Positions 44,650 to 53,413 of a DNA stretch of 64,000 bases are shown here, piece by piece. The position numbers and the translations under genes are program-made. Every line of letters starts with the position of its first letter. The first letter of the stretch is position 1. Location: assembly GCA_020832285.1 (NCBI GenBank), contig JAFIFB010000092.1:48647-112646 (forward strand), read 5' to 3'. The DNA is from Balneolaceae bacterium. Its GTDB lineage: Bacteria; Bacteroidota; Rhodothermia; Balneolales; Balneolaceae. The notes beneath the pieces are model-generated. The model made no database searches. It had not been told where the DNA came from and saw nothing but the letters and a program-made list of their open reading frames with translations.

Positions 44650-44986
44650 CGGTTTTCTCCTTTTTGGCTTGAAGTTGTTTGAGATAGTCTTCCAATCGGT
44701 CAAAACTGGCCTCGAAGAATTTCCGGTACTGCTCCATCCACTCATCGATATCCTTCAGCGGCTCTGGCTGAAGACGGCAGGGCCGGTACTGCGCCTTGCG
44801 GCTTCGCTCTATAAGCTTTGCCTTTTCCAGCACTTTCAGATGCTTGGTGATAGCAGGCATGGTCATATCAAACGGTTCGGCGAGGTCAGAAACAGTTTTT
44901 TCACCTGTCGTAAGACTGGCCAGGATTGCCCGCCGGGTGGGATCGGCAAGCGCCTGAAATGTTGTGCTTAAATGATCTGCTGGCAT
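44642..44986 (-). CDS. ArsR-family transcriptional regulator
   Basis: A 114-residue winged-helix regulator: FQALADPTRRAILASLTTGE, then the recognition region DLAEPFDMTMPAITKHLKVLEKAKLI and wing ERSRKAQYRPC. No metal-site cysteines of the classical ArsR kind (ELCVCDL) are present, so it probably does not sense metal and belongs to the group paired with SRPBCC proteins. It overlaps that gene by 8 bases. A perfect inverted repeat lies 20 bases upstream of its start and is a likely autoregulatory operator. Confidence 0.9.
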   Translation of the reverse strand: MPADHLSTTFQALADPTRRAILASLTTGEKTVSDLAEPFDMTMPAITKHLKVLEKAKLIERSRKAQYRPCRLQPEPLKDIDEWMEQYRKFFEASFDRLEDYLKQLQAKKEKTDE

Positions 44987-45005
44987 AATTGATTTGACTC
45001 ACTAT

Positions 45006-45021
45006 TTAACTATTTAGTTAA
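45006..45021. promoter_or_regulatory. Likely ArsR-type operator
   Basis: TTAACTA TT TAGTTAA is a perfect inverted repeat, followed by a further half-site TTAACTG. It lies 20 bases upstream of the arsR-type start codon, where the promoter should be. Binding by the adjacent regulator is inferred. Confidence 0.6.
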
Positions 45022-45176
45022 TTAACTGATTGGTAAATTAAATGATGAGATTTTAAAAGTCAACAGAATCAACTAATTTTGTCTAATAACCTGCGCTAAA
45101 GCTCCAACGCATCTTCGATTTAAACACAGTAGAGCGGGCAACAGTATTCAAAAGGTGACAGAAATCCACTATCAAA

Positions 45177-45224
45177 CCCACCCTAAATCCCTCCCTCCGA
45201 CGAAAAGGGGCCGGGGGATGGGTC
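45177..45224. repeat. Pyrimidine-rich palindromic repeat, copy 1
   Basis: ACCCACCCTAAATCCCTCCC, TCCGACGAAAAGGGG and GGGGATGGG can fold back on each other. The first half resembles 53001-53030, so it belongs to the same dispersed family. Confidence 0.45.
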
Positions 45225-45402
45225 CAAATGGATAGGGATAACACAATCAGTCACAGTTAATGTATATTTCGATTTCATTTTACTACTTTAACAACTTCAA
45301 AACCGGTGGCGATATAATTTCTGATAAAAAATAAAGTTATTTAGGCGGGGAATTACGACCATTTTTACTGAAGGTTTTTATAAATATGATTTTAATTGAA
45401 AT

Positions 45403-46533
45403 TTGAAAATTCGGCACTCATCATATAAATCACTGTCACTCCTTATGTTTGCGGCAGCACTGTTGCTGTCTGTCTATTATATGTTGATTGCAGACAATGG
45501 AGTGAGTGTTAGTTCCGGAGCGAGTCTATCGGAAAACGAGGAAATCGCAGAAGCAAGGCCAGCCCCTCTTGAGCGCGAAGAATTGCAACACCGGCTTGAT
45601 CTGCTCACAGAGCCATTAGGCAGTATAGGCCCGATCAACAGCCTTCTCATCAGCCAGCACAGAGAGCTGGTTGCAGAAAAGTATTATGGAAGTATGAATG
45701 CAGCCCGCGGCAACAACATTAAATCCGCGTCTAAAAGTATTCTCTCCATACTTATCGGCATTGCCATCGACAAGGGCTACCTGGAGAGTGTGGATCAAAC
45801 AATTGAAGAATTTTTCCCGGAGTATTTTAACTCATCCCCTGATTCGCTTAAAGCTTCCATCACCATTGAAGATCTTCTGACCATGAGAAGCGGACTGGCA
45901 TCAACCAGCAGAGCGAACTACGGCCGCTGGGTAACCAGCAATAACTGGATTCGGTATAAACTTAACCGGCCATTACAGGGAGTTCCCGGTCAGGACAGAA
46001 TTTACAGTACCGGAAATACCCACCTTCTTGCAGTTATTCTAACACGGGCATCAGGAATGAATACCCTTCAGTTTGCAAACAGGTATCTTTTCAGACCAAT
46101 GGATATTCAAATCACCGGCTGGGACCGGGATCCTCAGGGCTACTACCTCGGGGGCAACAATATGGCGATGCGTCCGCGGGATATGATTAAAATAGGCCAA
46201 TTGATGATGGATGAGGGCAGATATAACGGTGAACAGCTTGTCTCAAGAGAGTGGATTATTAAATCTGTGCAGCCGGTAACCGGGCGAATTTCCGGAGTGG
46301 AAAATTATGGTTATTTGTGGTTTCAGCGTACTACAGGCGATTACCACATGATTTACGCTTTTGGCAGCGGAGGTCAGTATATTATGATTCTCCCTGAGCT
46401 GGATGCCGTGCTTTCGGTCACCACAAGATCCGAGGCCGGAGAGGCCACCCGAAATTACAGAAGAGAGCTTTTTAGTAGTATAGACCGTGAAATTATTCCT
46501 CTGCTTGATGCGGCCTATGCCGGGGCAAGATAA
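45403..46533 (+). CDS. Serine beta-lactamase-like hydrolase (class C/esterase family)
   Basis: The 376-residue protein starts at TTG (an in-frame TGA lies just upstream, and the first ATG is 15 codons later, inside the signal sequence). The N-terminus is a signal or anchor (KSLSLLMFAAALLLSVYYML). The active-site SxxK motif is SASKSILS (Ser about 106, Lys about 109), followed by LLTMRSGL and YSTGNTHLLAVIL at the YxN position, and HMIYAFGSGGQYIMILPE near the KTG position. It is typical of the beta-lactamase/penicillin-binding transpeptidase fold used by esterases and D-aminopeptidases. True beta-lactamase activity is not implied. Confidence 0.82.
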   Translation: MKIRHSSYKSLSLLMFAAALLLSVYYMLIADNGVSVSSGASLSENEEIAEARPAPLEREELQHRLDLLTEPLGSIGPINSLLISQHRELVAEKYYGSMNAARGNNIKSASKSILSILIGIAIDKGYLESVDQTIEEFFPEYFNSSPDSLKASITIEDLLTMRSGLASTSRANYGRWVTSNNWIRYKLNRPLQGVPGQDRIYSTGNTHLLAVILTRASGMNTLQFANRYLFRPMDIQITGWDRDPQGYYLGGNNMAMRPRDMIKIGQLMMDEGRYNGEQLVSREWIIKSVQPVTGRISGVENYGYLWFQRTTGDYHMIYAFGSGGQYIMILPELDAVLSVTTRSEAGEATRNYRRELFSSIDREIIPLLDAAYAGAR

Positions 46534-46952
46534 ATCAGTTTACAGGTGCAGCATCCTGTTGAAAAACCTGCGCGTATCATTATGTTGAAGTTAACTGCTT
46601 CATCCAATAGAACCTTCAATAATTCCAGTACGAACTCCGGGTTCAATGAGTTTGTTGTTTAACTCAATAATTATTGGTTTATATAAGAGTTTTTTTCATT
46701 GAAATACACGGCTATTAAAAGTTGCCCTTTATTGATCAAACAATGACCTTAAATTGGTTCTCTCAATAAACTGTTATAAAGTTACATATTCATTAATATG
46801 GGAGCTAACCCGGATATCCCACCAATAGATTTTCACTGTGAGATAACCGGACTAAGAATGAATAGAACAGATTCTTCTATTAATTAGGAGAATAATCCGC
46901 ACGAGAGTTTCTTGTTAATACCTGGCTCAACACCGAAATATTTTTCTGAATA
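46534..46952. other. Intergenic region upstream of ftsH
   Basis: A 419-bp AT-rich gap. It probably contains the ftsH promoter. No gene, repeat or terminator was recognised. Confidence 0.4.
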
Positions 46953-48917
46953 ATGGACAACAACAAAGAAAACAATAAACCGCAGAATGGATTCAAGCAT
47001 CAAAAGCCAAAAAAAGGCATGCCAGGCTCTAAAAAACCCGCGCAAAGTTTTTCTTTCATCTACTGGCTCTATTTTCTGATCGGATTCATCTTAATCTACA
47101 TGTTTATCTCAAACGGAGGCGGTGGCTTTTTCTCCACTACTCCTGAAGTTGAATACAGTACGTTTCGTCAGCTTTTAAAAGAGGATAATGTCGAGAAAGT
47201 TCATGTACAGAGTGATAAAATTCAAGGGAGCCTAAAGGAGCCTCAGCAGCTTTTTAGTGCACAAAATGACACCACACATTATGAAAGTTTTATCACCTAT
47301 ATCCCCTCTTTTGGTGACGATGAGCTATTTGCAATACTCGAAGAACGGGAAGTGATCATTTCGGCTGAACCCGACTCGGATAACTTCTGGTGGTATGCAA
47401 TGATATTCACACTGCCGCTCTTTATTTTTCTATTTATTGGTTACCTCTTCTACAGACGTATGCAGACCCAGGGGCGCGGTATGTTTAATATTGGCAATAG
47501 TCCCGCAAAACTTCAGGATAAAGAGAAAAACAAAACTACTTTTGACGATGTAGCTGGTATGAAAGGGGCTAAAACGGAACTAACTGAGATTGTAGAGTTC
47601 CTGAAAAACCCGAAGATGTTTGAAGAGATCGGTGCCAAACTGCCCAAAGGGATCCTGCTGGTTGGTCCGCCCGGCACCGGAAAAACCCTGCTGGCACGAG
47701 CTGTGGCAGGAGAGGCAAATGTGCCGTTTTTTACCATAACCGGTTCCGATTTTATGGAGATGTTTGTTGGGGTGGGTGCAAAAAGGGTGCGTGAGATGTT
47801 TAAAAATGCAAAAGAGAAGTCGCCCAGCATCATTTTTATTGATGAGATCGATTCAATTGGCAGGTCGAGAGGTGCCGGGCTCGGGGGCGGGCATGATGAA
47901 AGAGAACAGACCCTGAATCAGCTGCTTTCCGAATTGGATGGATTTGAACCCAGCGAGAATGTGGTTGTGATGGCTGCAACCAACCGCCCTGATATTCTGG
48001 ATAAAGCACTTCTGAGGCCCGGCCGGTTTGACCGCCAGGTTACTGTGGACCTGCCAAGTAAGAATACAAGAGTAGAAATCCTGAAAATACATGCCCGGAA
48101 GAAACCCTTACACGAAGATGTTGATATGGATAAAATAGCCAGCGGCACTCCCGGTTTCAGCGGTGCTGATCTTGAAAACCTGCTGAATGAAGCCTCTCTG
48201 TATGCCGGAAGGGCCAAAAGGAAACAGATCACCATGGAGGATATCGATAATGCCCGGGACCGTATCATAATGGGGCTTGAACGAGAAGGAATGCAGATTG
48301 ATGACGAGGAAAAAAGGATGCTGGCCTATCATGAAGCCGGTCATGCAATTGTTGCAGCTGTGCTTCCAAATTCAGATCCCCTTCACAAAGTTACCATTAT
48401 CCCGAGAGGGCAGGCTATGGGTGTGACACAGCAGCTCCCGGTAAAGGAGAAGTATATCTACAATAAGGAGTACTTGCTCGATCGCCTTGCAGTAATTATG
48501 GGTGGAAGAGCGGCAGAACAGATCATTTTCAACACCTCAACCAGCGGGGCCCAGAACGACCTGAAACAGGTTTCACAGCTGGCAAGAAAAATGGTGATGG
48601 ATTGGGGAATGAGCGAACGCTTTGGGCACTTGTCATTTGGCAGTAAAAATGAGGAAGTCTTCCTCGGCCGGGAAATGACACGGCAGCAGGAGTTCAGCGA
48701 CACCACCGCTCGGGAAATAGATGAGGAGATAAAAGTGATCTCAACAGAAGCCTATGATCGGGCGATAAGAACATTAAAAGAGTACAGGGAAGCTTTTGAT
48801 AAGCTGGCAGATCTGCTGATTGAGAATGAGGAAGTAACCGGCGCTGTTGTTGAATCGATTGTAAAAGGTGAATATGTTGAGATTGATCAGGAAGAAAAGG
48901 AAGTGTCGGGTGAGTAA
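46953..48917 (+). CDS. ftsH: ATP-dependent zinc metalloprotease FtsH
   Basis: A membrane-anchored AAA+ protease that removes misassembled membrane proteins and unstable regulators. The 654-residue protein has two transmembrane helices (about 31-50 and 147-168) around a periplasmic segment. The AAA module follows: Walker A GPPGTGKT (about 238-245), Walker [13 protein letters not shown] and the SRH motif [19 protein letters not shown]. The zinc protease motif is HEAGH (460-464), with the later acidic ligand in the [10 protein letters not shown] region. An N-terminal basic Asn/Lys-rich stretch of about 30 residues is typical of the phylum. The gene is monocistronic. Confidence 0.96.
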   Translation: MDNNKENNKPQNGFKHQKPKKGMPGSKKPAQSFSFIYWLYFLIGFILIYMFISNGGGGFFSTTPEVEYSTFRQLLKEDNVEKVHVQSDKIQGSLKEPQQLFSAQNDTTHYESFITYIPSFGDDELFAILEEREVIISAEPDSDNFWWYAMIFTLPLFIFLFIGYLFYRRMQTQGRGMFNIGNSPAKLQDKEKNKTTFDDVAGMKGAKTELTEIVEFLKNPKMFEEIGAKLPKGILLVGPPGTGKTLLARAVAGEANVPFFTITGSDFMEMFVGVGAKRVREMFKNAKEKSPSIIFIDEIDSIGRSRGAGLGGGHDEREQTLNQLLSELDGFEPSENVVVMAATNRPDILDKALLRPGRFDRQVTVDLPSKNTRVEILKIHARKKPLHEDVDMDKIASGTPGFSGADLENLLNEASLYAGRAKRKQITMEDIDNARDRIIMGLEREGMQIDDEEKRMLAYHEAGHAIVAAVLPNSDPLHKVTIIPRGQAMGVTQQLPVKEKYIYNKEYLLDRLAVIMGGRAAEQIIFNTSTSGAQNDLKQVSQLARKMVMDWGMSERFGHLSFGSKNEEVFLGREMTRQQEFSDTTAREIDEEIKVISTEAYDRAIRTLKEYREAFDKLADLLIENEEVTGAVVESIVKGEYVEIDQEEKEVSGE

Positions 48918-49246
48918 ACCGGAAGAGTTTCAATTTTAATAAAAAGCTGATACCCTTTTCGGTTATTTCTAATCCGAACAGCATACTTTATTTGATCTGC
49001 GATATATTTTATTCAATACAAAAAAGGTCATATAAGTTGATGACAACATGATTAGAAATATACGAGTGGATGGCCGAAACAGAAAACATTCCTGAGTTTC
49101 TAAAGATATGGCGATAAACCACGTGCCAGATTCACCGCCTTGAATTTTTGCTTATTTTTTGAACGCGATAGCGAAACATTTTAGGGCAATGGTTCAAAAA
49201 ATGGGGTTATACCCAATCATAACAATATTGCGCCTGAAAACAGATT
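48918..49246. other. Intergenic region with an inverted repeat
   Basis: TTTTTTGAAC at 49155-49164 is repeated inverted as GTTCAAAAAA at 49192-49201 (10 of 10 bases, 27-base loop), about 60 bases before the toxin-antitoxin genes. It could be a weak bidirectional terminator or a leftover of a mobile element end. Nothing else was recognised. Confidence 0.4.
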
Positions 49247-49263
49247 TGTATACATTGTATACA
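49247..49263 (+). promoter_or_regulatory. Operator/promoter of the RHH-PIN module
   Basis: Two copies of the 8-bp palindrome TGTATACA lie 9 bp apart (49247-49254 and 49256-49263), and the second touches the antitoxin ATG at 49263. Each contains a TATACA that could serve as a -10 box; the first would put the start of transcription about at the ATG, implying a leaderless mRNA. Tandem palindromes are the expected target for a ribbon-helix-helix antitoxin. Confidence 0.6.
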
Positions 49264-49496
49264 TGAGTAAGACAATAACCATACGGACCGACGAGATGTT
49301 ACGAAAACAGCTTGAGAAACGAGCAAAAGAGCGGGGTTTAACGCTTTCACAAGAGGTTCGGAGAATTCTGAAAGAAGCGGTGGAAGAGCAGCCCCTTGGC
49401 TCGAAAACCAAACATTTACGCGGAAGGTTGGCGCTGGACCGGCAACGGGATGAATCCTGGCGGGTAACACTCCGCGAAAGGAACTGGCGGTTGTGA
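49263..49496 (+). CDS. Ribbon-helix-helix antitoxin of a PIN toxin
   Basis: A 77-residue protein. The N-terminal strand KTITIRTDEMLRKQL and helices EKRAKERGLTLSQEVRRILK form an RHH DNA-binding fold like FitA or VapB. The C-terminal half (SKTKHLRGRLALDRQRDESW) would wrap the toxin. Its TGA stop overlaps the GTG start of the toxin gene (GTGA at 49493-49496). It should repress the operon by binding the TGTATACA palindromes at its own start. No ribosome site is visible before the ATG. Confidence 0.85.
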   Translation: MSKTITIRTDEMLRKQLEKRAKERGLTLSQEVRRILKEAVEEQPLGSKTKHLRGRLALDRQRDESWRVTLRERNWRL

Positions 49497-49918
49497 AATC
49501 CTGGCTGGTAGATACCGGGCCACTGGTGGCTTATCTGGATGCCCGCGATAATTCACATACTGAGGTGGTGAGAGCCTGGGAGAACTTTAGCGGACAGCTT
49601 TATACTACCAGTGCAGTAATCACCGAAGCCATGCATTTCGTATCTGCAGCACCGGATGGCGCATCAATTCTGGCGGAACTGGTCTACACCAGTTCGATGG
49701 AGGTCTATGATCTGACCCGGCCGCCTGAACTTCTGGAAGCTGCGGCGCTTATGAAACGGCACTCAGATACTCCGATGGATTTCGCTGATGCCACGCTACT
49801 ATTGCTTGCAGAGGCCATTGAAGTACACGATATTCTGACTCTCGACCGACGGGGTTTTTCTGTATTCAGAACAAGGGATAATCGTCCGTTACAGAATGTA
49901 CTTGATATAGCTATTTAA
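49493..49918 (+). CDS. PIN-domain ribonuclease toxin, VapC/FitB-like
   Basis: The 141-residue protein is a PIN domain. The first acidic residue is in WLVDTGPLVAYLDARD (Asp7), later acidic residues in the VITEAMHF segment (Glu) and MDFADATLLLLAE (Asp about 100 and 103), with LTLDRRGFSVFR at the C-terminus. PIN toxins cleave tRNA or rRNA when their antitoxin is degraded. It starts with GTG overlapping the antitoxin stop, so synthesis is coupled. The module has no mobile-element flanks. Confidence 0.88.
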   Translation: MKSWLVDTGPLVAYLDARDNSHTEVVRAWENFSGQLYTTSAVITEAMHFVSAAPDGASILAELVYTSSMEVYDLTRPPELLEAAALMKRHSDTPMDFADATLLLLAEAIEVHDILTLDRRGFSVFRTRDNRPLQNVLDIAI

Positions 49919-49926
49919 ACCACTGA

Positions 49927-49947
49927 CTCTCAGCCGTCAGCTTTCAG
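49927..49947. repeat. TCAG-class heptad repeat, 3 units
   Basis: The units CTCTCAG, CCGTCAG, CTTTCAG directly follow the PIN toxin stop codon. Confidence 0.5.
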
Positions 49948-50030
49948 CGTAGATCTTTTTCACATATACCAGCTTACCAGAGGAATGCTCTTGAATATCA
50001 TATATTCAAATTTTGGGGCAGTCTACTGGA

Positions 50031-50065
50031 CTGCCGAAAGCCGACTGCTGAGAGCTGACGGCTTC
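50031..50065. repeat. CTGA-class heptad repeat, inverse of the TCAG class
   Basis: The units CTGCCGA, AAGCCGA, CTGCTGA, GAGCTGA, CGGCTTC are in a 7-bp frame. The inner part is complementary to the array at 49927-49947. Confidence 0.5.
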
Positions 50066-50298
50066 AAACCGGAGCGACTGATAACCAAAAGTAGTACCAA
50101 CAGACTACATTACCCACGCGAATTCCTGTAGAACATATAAAAACAGTCAATTAAACTTCATGTCTTTGAGTCTTTCTGCGAGAAAAAAGTGAGGGACCCA
50201 TTTTCAGTCAACAATAAAAACTATTCTATTTAAACAGAAACGAAGATTTTTAATGAACTCTAAAATGTTTTGGCAAGTTGAATTTCCGGCTTTCGGCC

Positions 50299-50856
50299 TT
50301 AAACTCTGCGAGGCTTTGGGCCAATATTCTTCGCCCTGCCGGACAGCAGTGCCAGTAAAGAAATGGCACCAAAGAGAATATCCTGGACAAAAAATGGCAA
50401 ACCGCCTGCTCGTTGCTGGTCACGAGACAACCACATCAGATAACCTGCTTCTAAAAGCGGCAGATCTTTCCAGCTTCCGCCATTTCGGATCGCCGATTTT
50501 GCCGCTTCCGACAAAAACCATTGAAAATCGAGTGCGGGCTCAACTACAATCCTGGTTACAAGGGGTTCCTCGGCACTCCCGTTTGAGAAAGAGTGCTCAA
50601 TTTTTTCCGGCACGGTGATGGTTTCCCCGGGGCCTAATGTGATTTCATCCTGGCCCTTCAGCCGTGCAATCATAACGCCTGAAACTACATGGAATGTTTC
50701 CGTTTGTAATGTATGAATATGAGGCTCGGGGCCCTTGGAACCGGGAGCCAATATACAATCGAACTCCACACCGGGTGCAGTAAAATCAGGATCGCCATAA
50801 AATGTGAGGCATTCGCCCTCATTTTCCAGGTTCAAAACGATTTTTTCTTTCTCCAT
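50299..50856 (-). CDS. Cupin-domain protein
   Basis: The 185-residue protein has a single cupin barrel in its first 110 residues. Cupin motif 1 is PEPHIHTLQTETFHVVSGVM, supplying His, His, Glu and His metal ligands; motif 2 is PGETITVPEKIEHSFSNG. The C-terminal 75 residues are helical and hydrophobic in part (FFVQDILFGAISLLALLSG), perhaps a membrane association. Substrate unknown. The C-terminus ends AKNIGPKPRRV. It stands alone on the minus strand. Confidence 0.85.
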   Translation of the reverse strand: MEKEKIVLNLENEGECLTFYGDPDFTAPGVEFDCILAPGSKGPEPHIHTLQTETFHVVSGVMIARLKGQDEITLGPGETITVPEKIEHSFSNGSAEEPLVTRIVVEPALDFQWFLSEAAKSAIRNGGSWKDLPLLEAGYLMWLSRDQQRAGGLPFFVQDILFGAISLLALLSGRAKNIGPKPRRV

Positions 50857-51631
50857 GGTCTGTTTGGTTAAGTTAAGGATTACGTAGTTACATTTATCAG
50901 ATTGTTAAAAGAAAAGCCAACCCAGTCCTGTTATCTCTCTGGGATGGAGGAAAATATAGATGAAATTTTTTTGAATGGAAATACACCACTTGTAAATCGG
51001 CAGATATACTTATTGGGACAGGGGGTATGGAAGGTGGGTATAGATTTATTGGTTGGCGGCTATTCCTGCCTTACTCTACGAGTTCAACTCTGAGCTTTTT
51101 CCCGAATGCCCGGGCCTAATAGATAATTAAACGACACCCCAAACATTACCTAAAATGTCGCATTCTATACCAAAGCTATCCAAATATTCTGTAAGAGACC
51201 GGTTTTAGTAGCATTTATATTCAGATGCTGATTGCTACCTGCCGCTTTTGTCCCGATTTAAAACAAATCTAAACTTCTATAAACCTACCACCTTCGTCTT
51301 GTCCACAGGGAGTATAGGGGTTGGGAAGTTCTTTGACAATTGTGGTGTAAAAGGAGAGAAGTTTCACTGTTCTGGAATGGTTAAGAATGGCCTTTGCCAA
51401 CCATAAAGCCCCGGCAAAATCTCTCGGTGCGGGTATCTGTTTCATCCGTCCCCGCACCTTCCGGGATAAGGGTACGGCTGAAAACCGAATTGGAATTCTT
51501 CGGTGATGGTTTCTAAAAGGAAGGAACCTGCTGGAAGTACCAGAGTAAAAAATCAAAACCATCGAAATTGACCTCAGCTATAGGCCTATTCGAAGATTGG
51601 ATTTTCATTCACCCCTAACGGGATATACAAG
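50857..51631. other. 775-bp gap, nothing recognised
   Basis: An open frame of about 97 codons on the minus strand (51269-51562) has no recognisable domain and an unnatural composition, so I do not call it. No tandem repeat, RNA or clear terminator was seen. The base composition becomes more AT-rich towards the next gene, and the stretch may hold degraded sequence. Confidence 0.4.
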
Positions 51632-52432
51632 TCAGCTGTTCTCGTTAATAAGTTTAAAAAGATCTTTCACTTTAGATATATCTGAATCACCATCATAGTT
51701 TACGTGTATATTAACTATGAACCTGGCTTCAGATATCATCGACTTTACAGGGCCCATGCTTTTTGTACTGTTTTTCGGGGGCTCTTCAGATGTTTTGTCC
51801 TCCTTCTCGCCCGGTGAAGTGTGATCACTATAGTTTTCGATTGAATTTTGACCTTCCGGATGAATTTTTATGTGCGTACTCAATTTGTACTTTCCTTCAC
51901 TATTTTCTGCTTCAATGGGTACAATGATATTTAAATGCTTTAAATATTCAATCAGATGATTGATTGCATTTTTATGGTATTCCGGATCAGCTTCAATAGC
52001 ATTACCTATCAACTTAAATAGTTCTTTTTCTGTAAGAGAGTCTTTTTTAGCCCGAAAGATTTTTTGTGTTTCTTCCCCAAACCAGGTTTTTAATATCAGA
52101 GGTTTTAAGCTTTGAAAAGCTTTTTCTCTTGTTTCACATTTCAGTTTATTTTCAAAGTTAATGAGCTCCTGGTTAGGTTTATATTTAAAACCGTCTTTTT
52201 CCGCAAAACCTATTTTATTGAAAAAAGTTAAAACACCGCCAATGATGTGTTTATTTAATTCAGAAAGGGATGCTACTTCATCACGGCCAACAAAATCCTT
52301 TCCAAAATTACTTGCAGTAACAAATAATTGAAGTATTTCTAAATCTCTCTCAAAACTGCTACCAACATCTGGCAGTGGCTCCGTTAAGTTATATTTTGTT
52401 CTCGAATTTGAACTCACTTTATTCTCATCCAT
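51632..52432 (-). CDS. AT-rich unknown protein, DUF5343-like architecture
   Basis: The 266-residue reading starts at [16 protein letters not shown], whose ATG (52432) has an AGAGG ribosome site 7 bases upstream; a TTG 29 codons earlier is less likely. Two helical winged-helix-like segments occupy about 20-180 ([18 protein letters not shown]... and [20 protein letters not shown]...[12 protein letters not shown]). A polar linker follows, then a C-terminal strand-helix [20 protein letters not shown], the hINIQIHI-type ending seen in DUF5343-related proteins. That relation is from memory and not certain. Codon and base use are visibly more AT-rich than neighbours, suggesting transfer. The gene is an orphan. 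Confidence 0.6.
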   Translation of the reverse strand: MDENKVSSNSRTKYNLTEPLPDVGSSFERDLEILQLFVTASNFGKDFVGRDEVASLSELNKHIIGGVLTFFNKIGFAEKDGFKYKPNQELINFENKLKCETREKAFQSLKPLILKTWFGEETQKIFRAKKDSLTEKELFKLIGNAIEADPEYHKNAINHLIEYLKHLNIIVPIEAENSEGKYKLSTHIKIHPEGQNSIENYSDHTSPGEKEDKTSEEPPKNSTKSMGPVKSMISEARFIVNIHVNYDGDSDISKVKDLFKLINENS

Positions 52433-52670
52433 CAATTTCCCTCTTACATTATTAGGTTTAATTCTTTGTAGCAGATTTTTACATAGGTCACCGATTTCAA
52501 GCCATTTGTTAGTTAGCAACTTAACACATAATTACCCTACACTTATTACACAATCAAAAGAAATGGACTGTTTTATAGGGTTAAAATGGCAGGATAATGT
52601 CGAGAATTTTTATGCCAGTATGTTAAATTGTTACCTGCAGTTCTGTCGATCATAACCCCAATTAACGAAC

Positions 52671-52955
52671 ATGAAAAGGTTGCTTACTTCTATATCTGTT
52701 TTCCTTTTCATTACTTCCTGAGGAGCCCTGTTTGAAGATCCTGAACCGGTTTACAAATCAGCGATTCGTCATTATATCGCAAACTGGCTAAAACTGCCTG
52801 TAACGCTCGTCCTTTCTGTTGAAGGAGAAGATCCCGCCGAAACCTTACTGAACCGACTGTATGACCTGGACACCCGAATTTTGGACAAAGAAGCTGCAAA
52901 CAGTCTTGATATTTCGGAAATGGAAGAGGTTGTCCAAAAAGACAAAATTATCTAA
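52671..52955 (+). pseudogene. Small lipoprotein gene with TGA at the lipobox cysteine
   Basis: From ATG 52671 the frame reads a perfect lipoprotein signal, MKRLLTSISVFLFITS, then TGA at codon 17 (52719-52721), then GALFEDPEPVYKSAIRHYI and a further 59 codons without interruption to TAA at 52953-52955. The TGA sits exactly where the lipobox needs Cys (TGC or TGT), so one third-base change explains it. The remaining 77 codons look protein-like (LPVTLVLSVEGEDPAETLL, LDISEMEEVVQKDK). No family recognised. It is a recent pseudogene, or a sequence error, or (least likely) a recoded UGA. Confidence 0.7.
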
Positions 52956-53000
52956 AGCCTGCCTAAATTATTTAGGAATTAACAAGTCCCGATCTTTTCT

Positions 53001-53082
53001 GACCCACCCCCGTCCCCTCCCTACGGCGAAAAACACGCCACAAGTTAGTGTTTTTCCAATCCCGACCATTCGGGGGAGGGGT
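53001..53082. repeat. Pyrimidine-rich palindromic repeat, copy 2
   Basis: Nested inverted repeats: GAAAAACAC (53028-53036) with GTGTTTTTC (53048-53056), perfect over 9 bp, inside CCCCTCCC...GGGGAGGGG arms. It begins GACCCACCCCCGTCCCCTCC, like 45177. It forms a strong hairpin but lacks a T run. Confidence 0.55.
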
Positions 53083-53413
53083 GCTCCTTTTCAACACCTT
53101 GATAAACTTAAAATTTTTAGGTTTTAGGATCTTGAAACTCACTTCTTGGACAGCCTCCTACAATATTGGCCGTGCCATCCGGCATTTTTCTACCCTTTTC
53201 ACCCGTCATGATCTGTAAATCAAATACTTCTGAAATATGGCTGTATTCTCTGATTAGTAGATTTCTTTCAATAATTAGTAAGTTGAAGCTGTATTAAAAA
53301 TTAATGAAGCCTCGGGATGAACAACAAATTACCCTCCCCCTGCCACACTGTCTGCCGAGTTACAAATGGCACTAATTTTGTTCGCATGCTGTTTCATCCG
53401 ATAAATCTGTGAT

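Larger units (their letters stand above)
44987..45402. other. Intergenic region with operator and pyrimidine-rich repeat
   Basis: A gap of 416 bp between divergent genes. It holds the TTAACTA operator (45006-45021) and a CCCTCCCTCC/GGGGGATGGG hairpin (45177-45224). The rest shows no gene. Confidence 0.45.
49919..50298. other. Intergenic region with TCAG heptads
   Basis: It contains two TCAG-class heptad arrays in opposite orientation (49927-49947 and 50031-50065), 84 bp apart, so they could pair. No gene was found; the cupin gene ends at 50299 on the minus strand. Confidence 0.45.
52520..53413. other. Intergenic region with lipoprotein pseudogene and large hairpin
   Basis: Nearly 900 bp. 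It contains the disrupted lipoprotein gene at 52671-52955 and the pyrimidine-rich hairpin at 53001-53082, both listed separately. The 330 bp before the ABC exporter show nothing further. Confidence 0.5.

Noticed and set aside
50253..50618. 121-codon plus-strand open frame
   Set aside because: It is antisense to the cupin gene, whose motifs are unambiguous.
51269..51562. 97-codon minus-strand open frame
   Set aside because: No start context, no recognisable domain and unnatural composition.
52719..52721. TGA as selenocysteine in a lipobox
   Set aside because: Lipid attachment needs cysteine, no SECIS-like hairpin is evident directly after the codon, and TGA is used as a normal stop in other genes here; decay or error is simpler.
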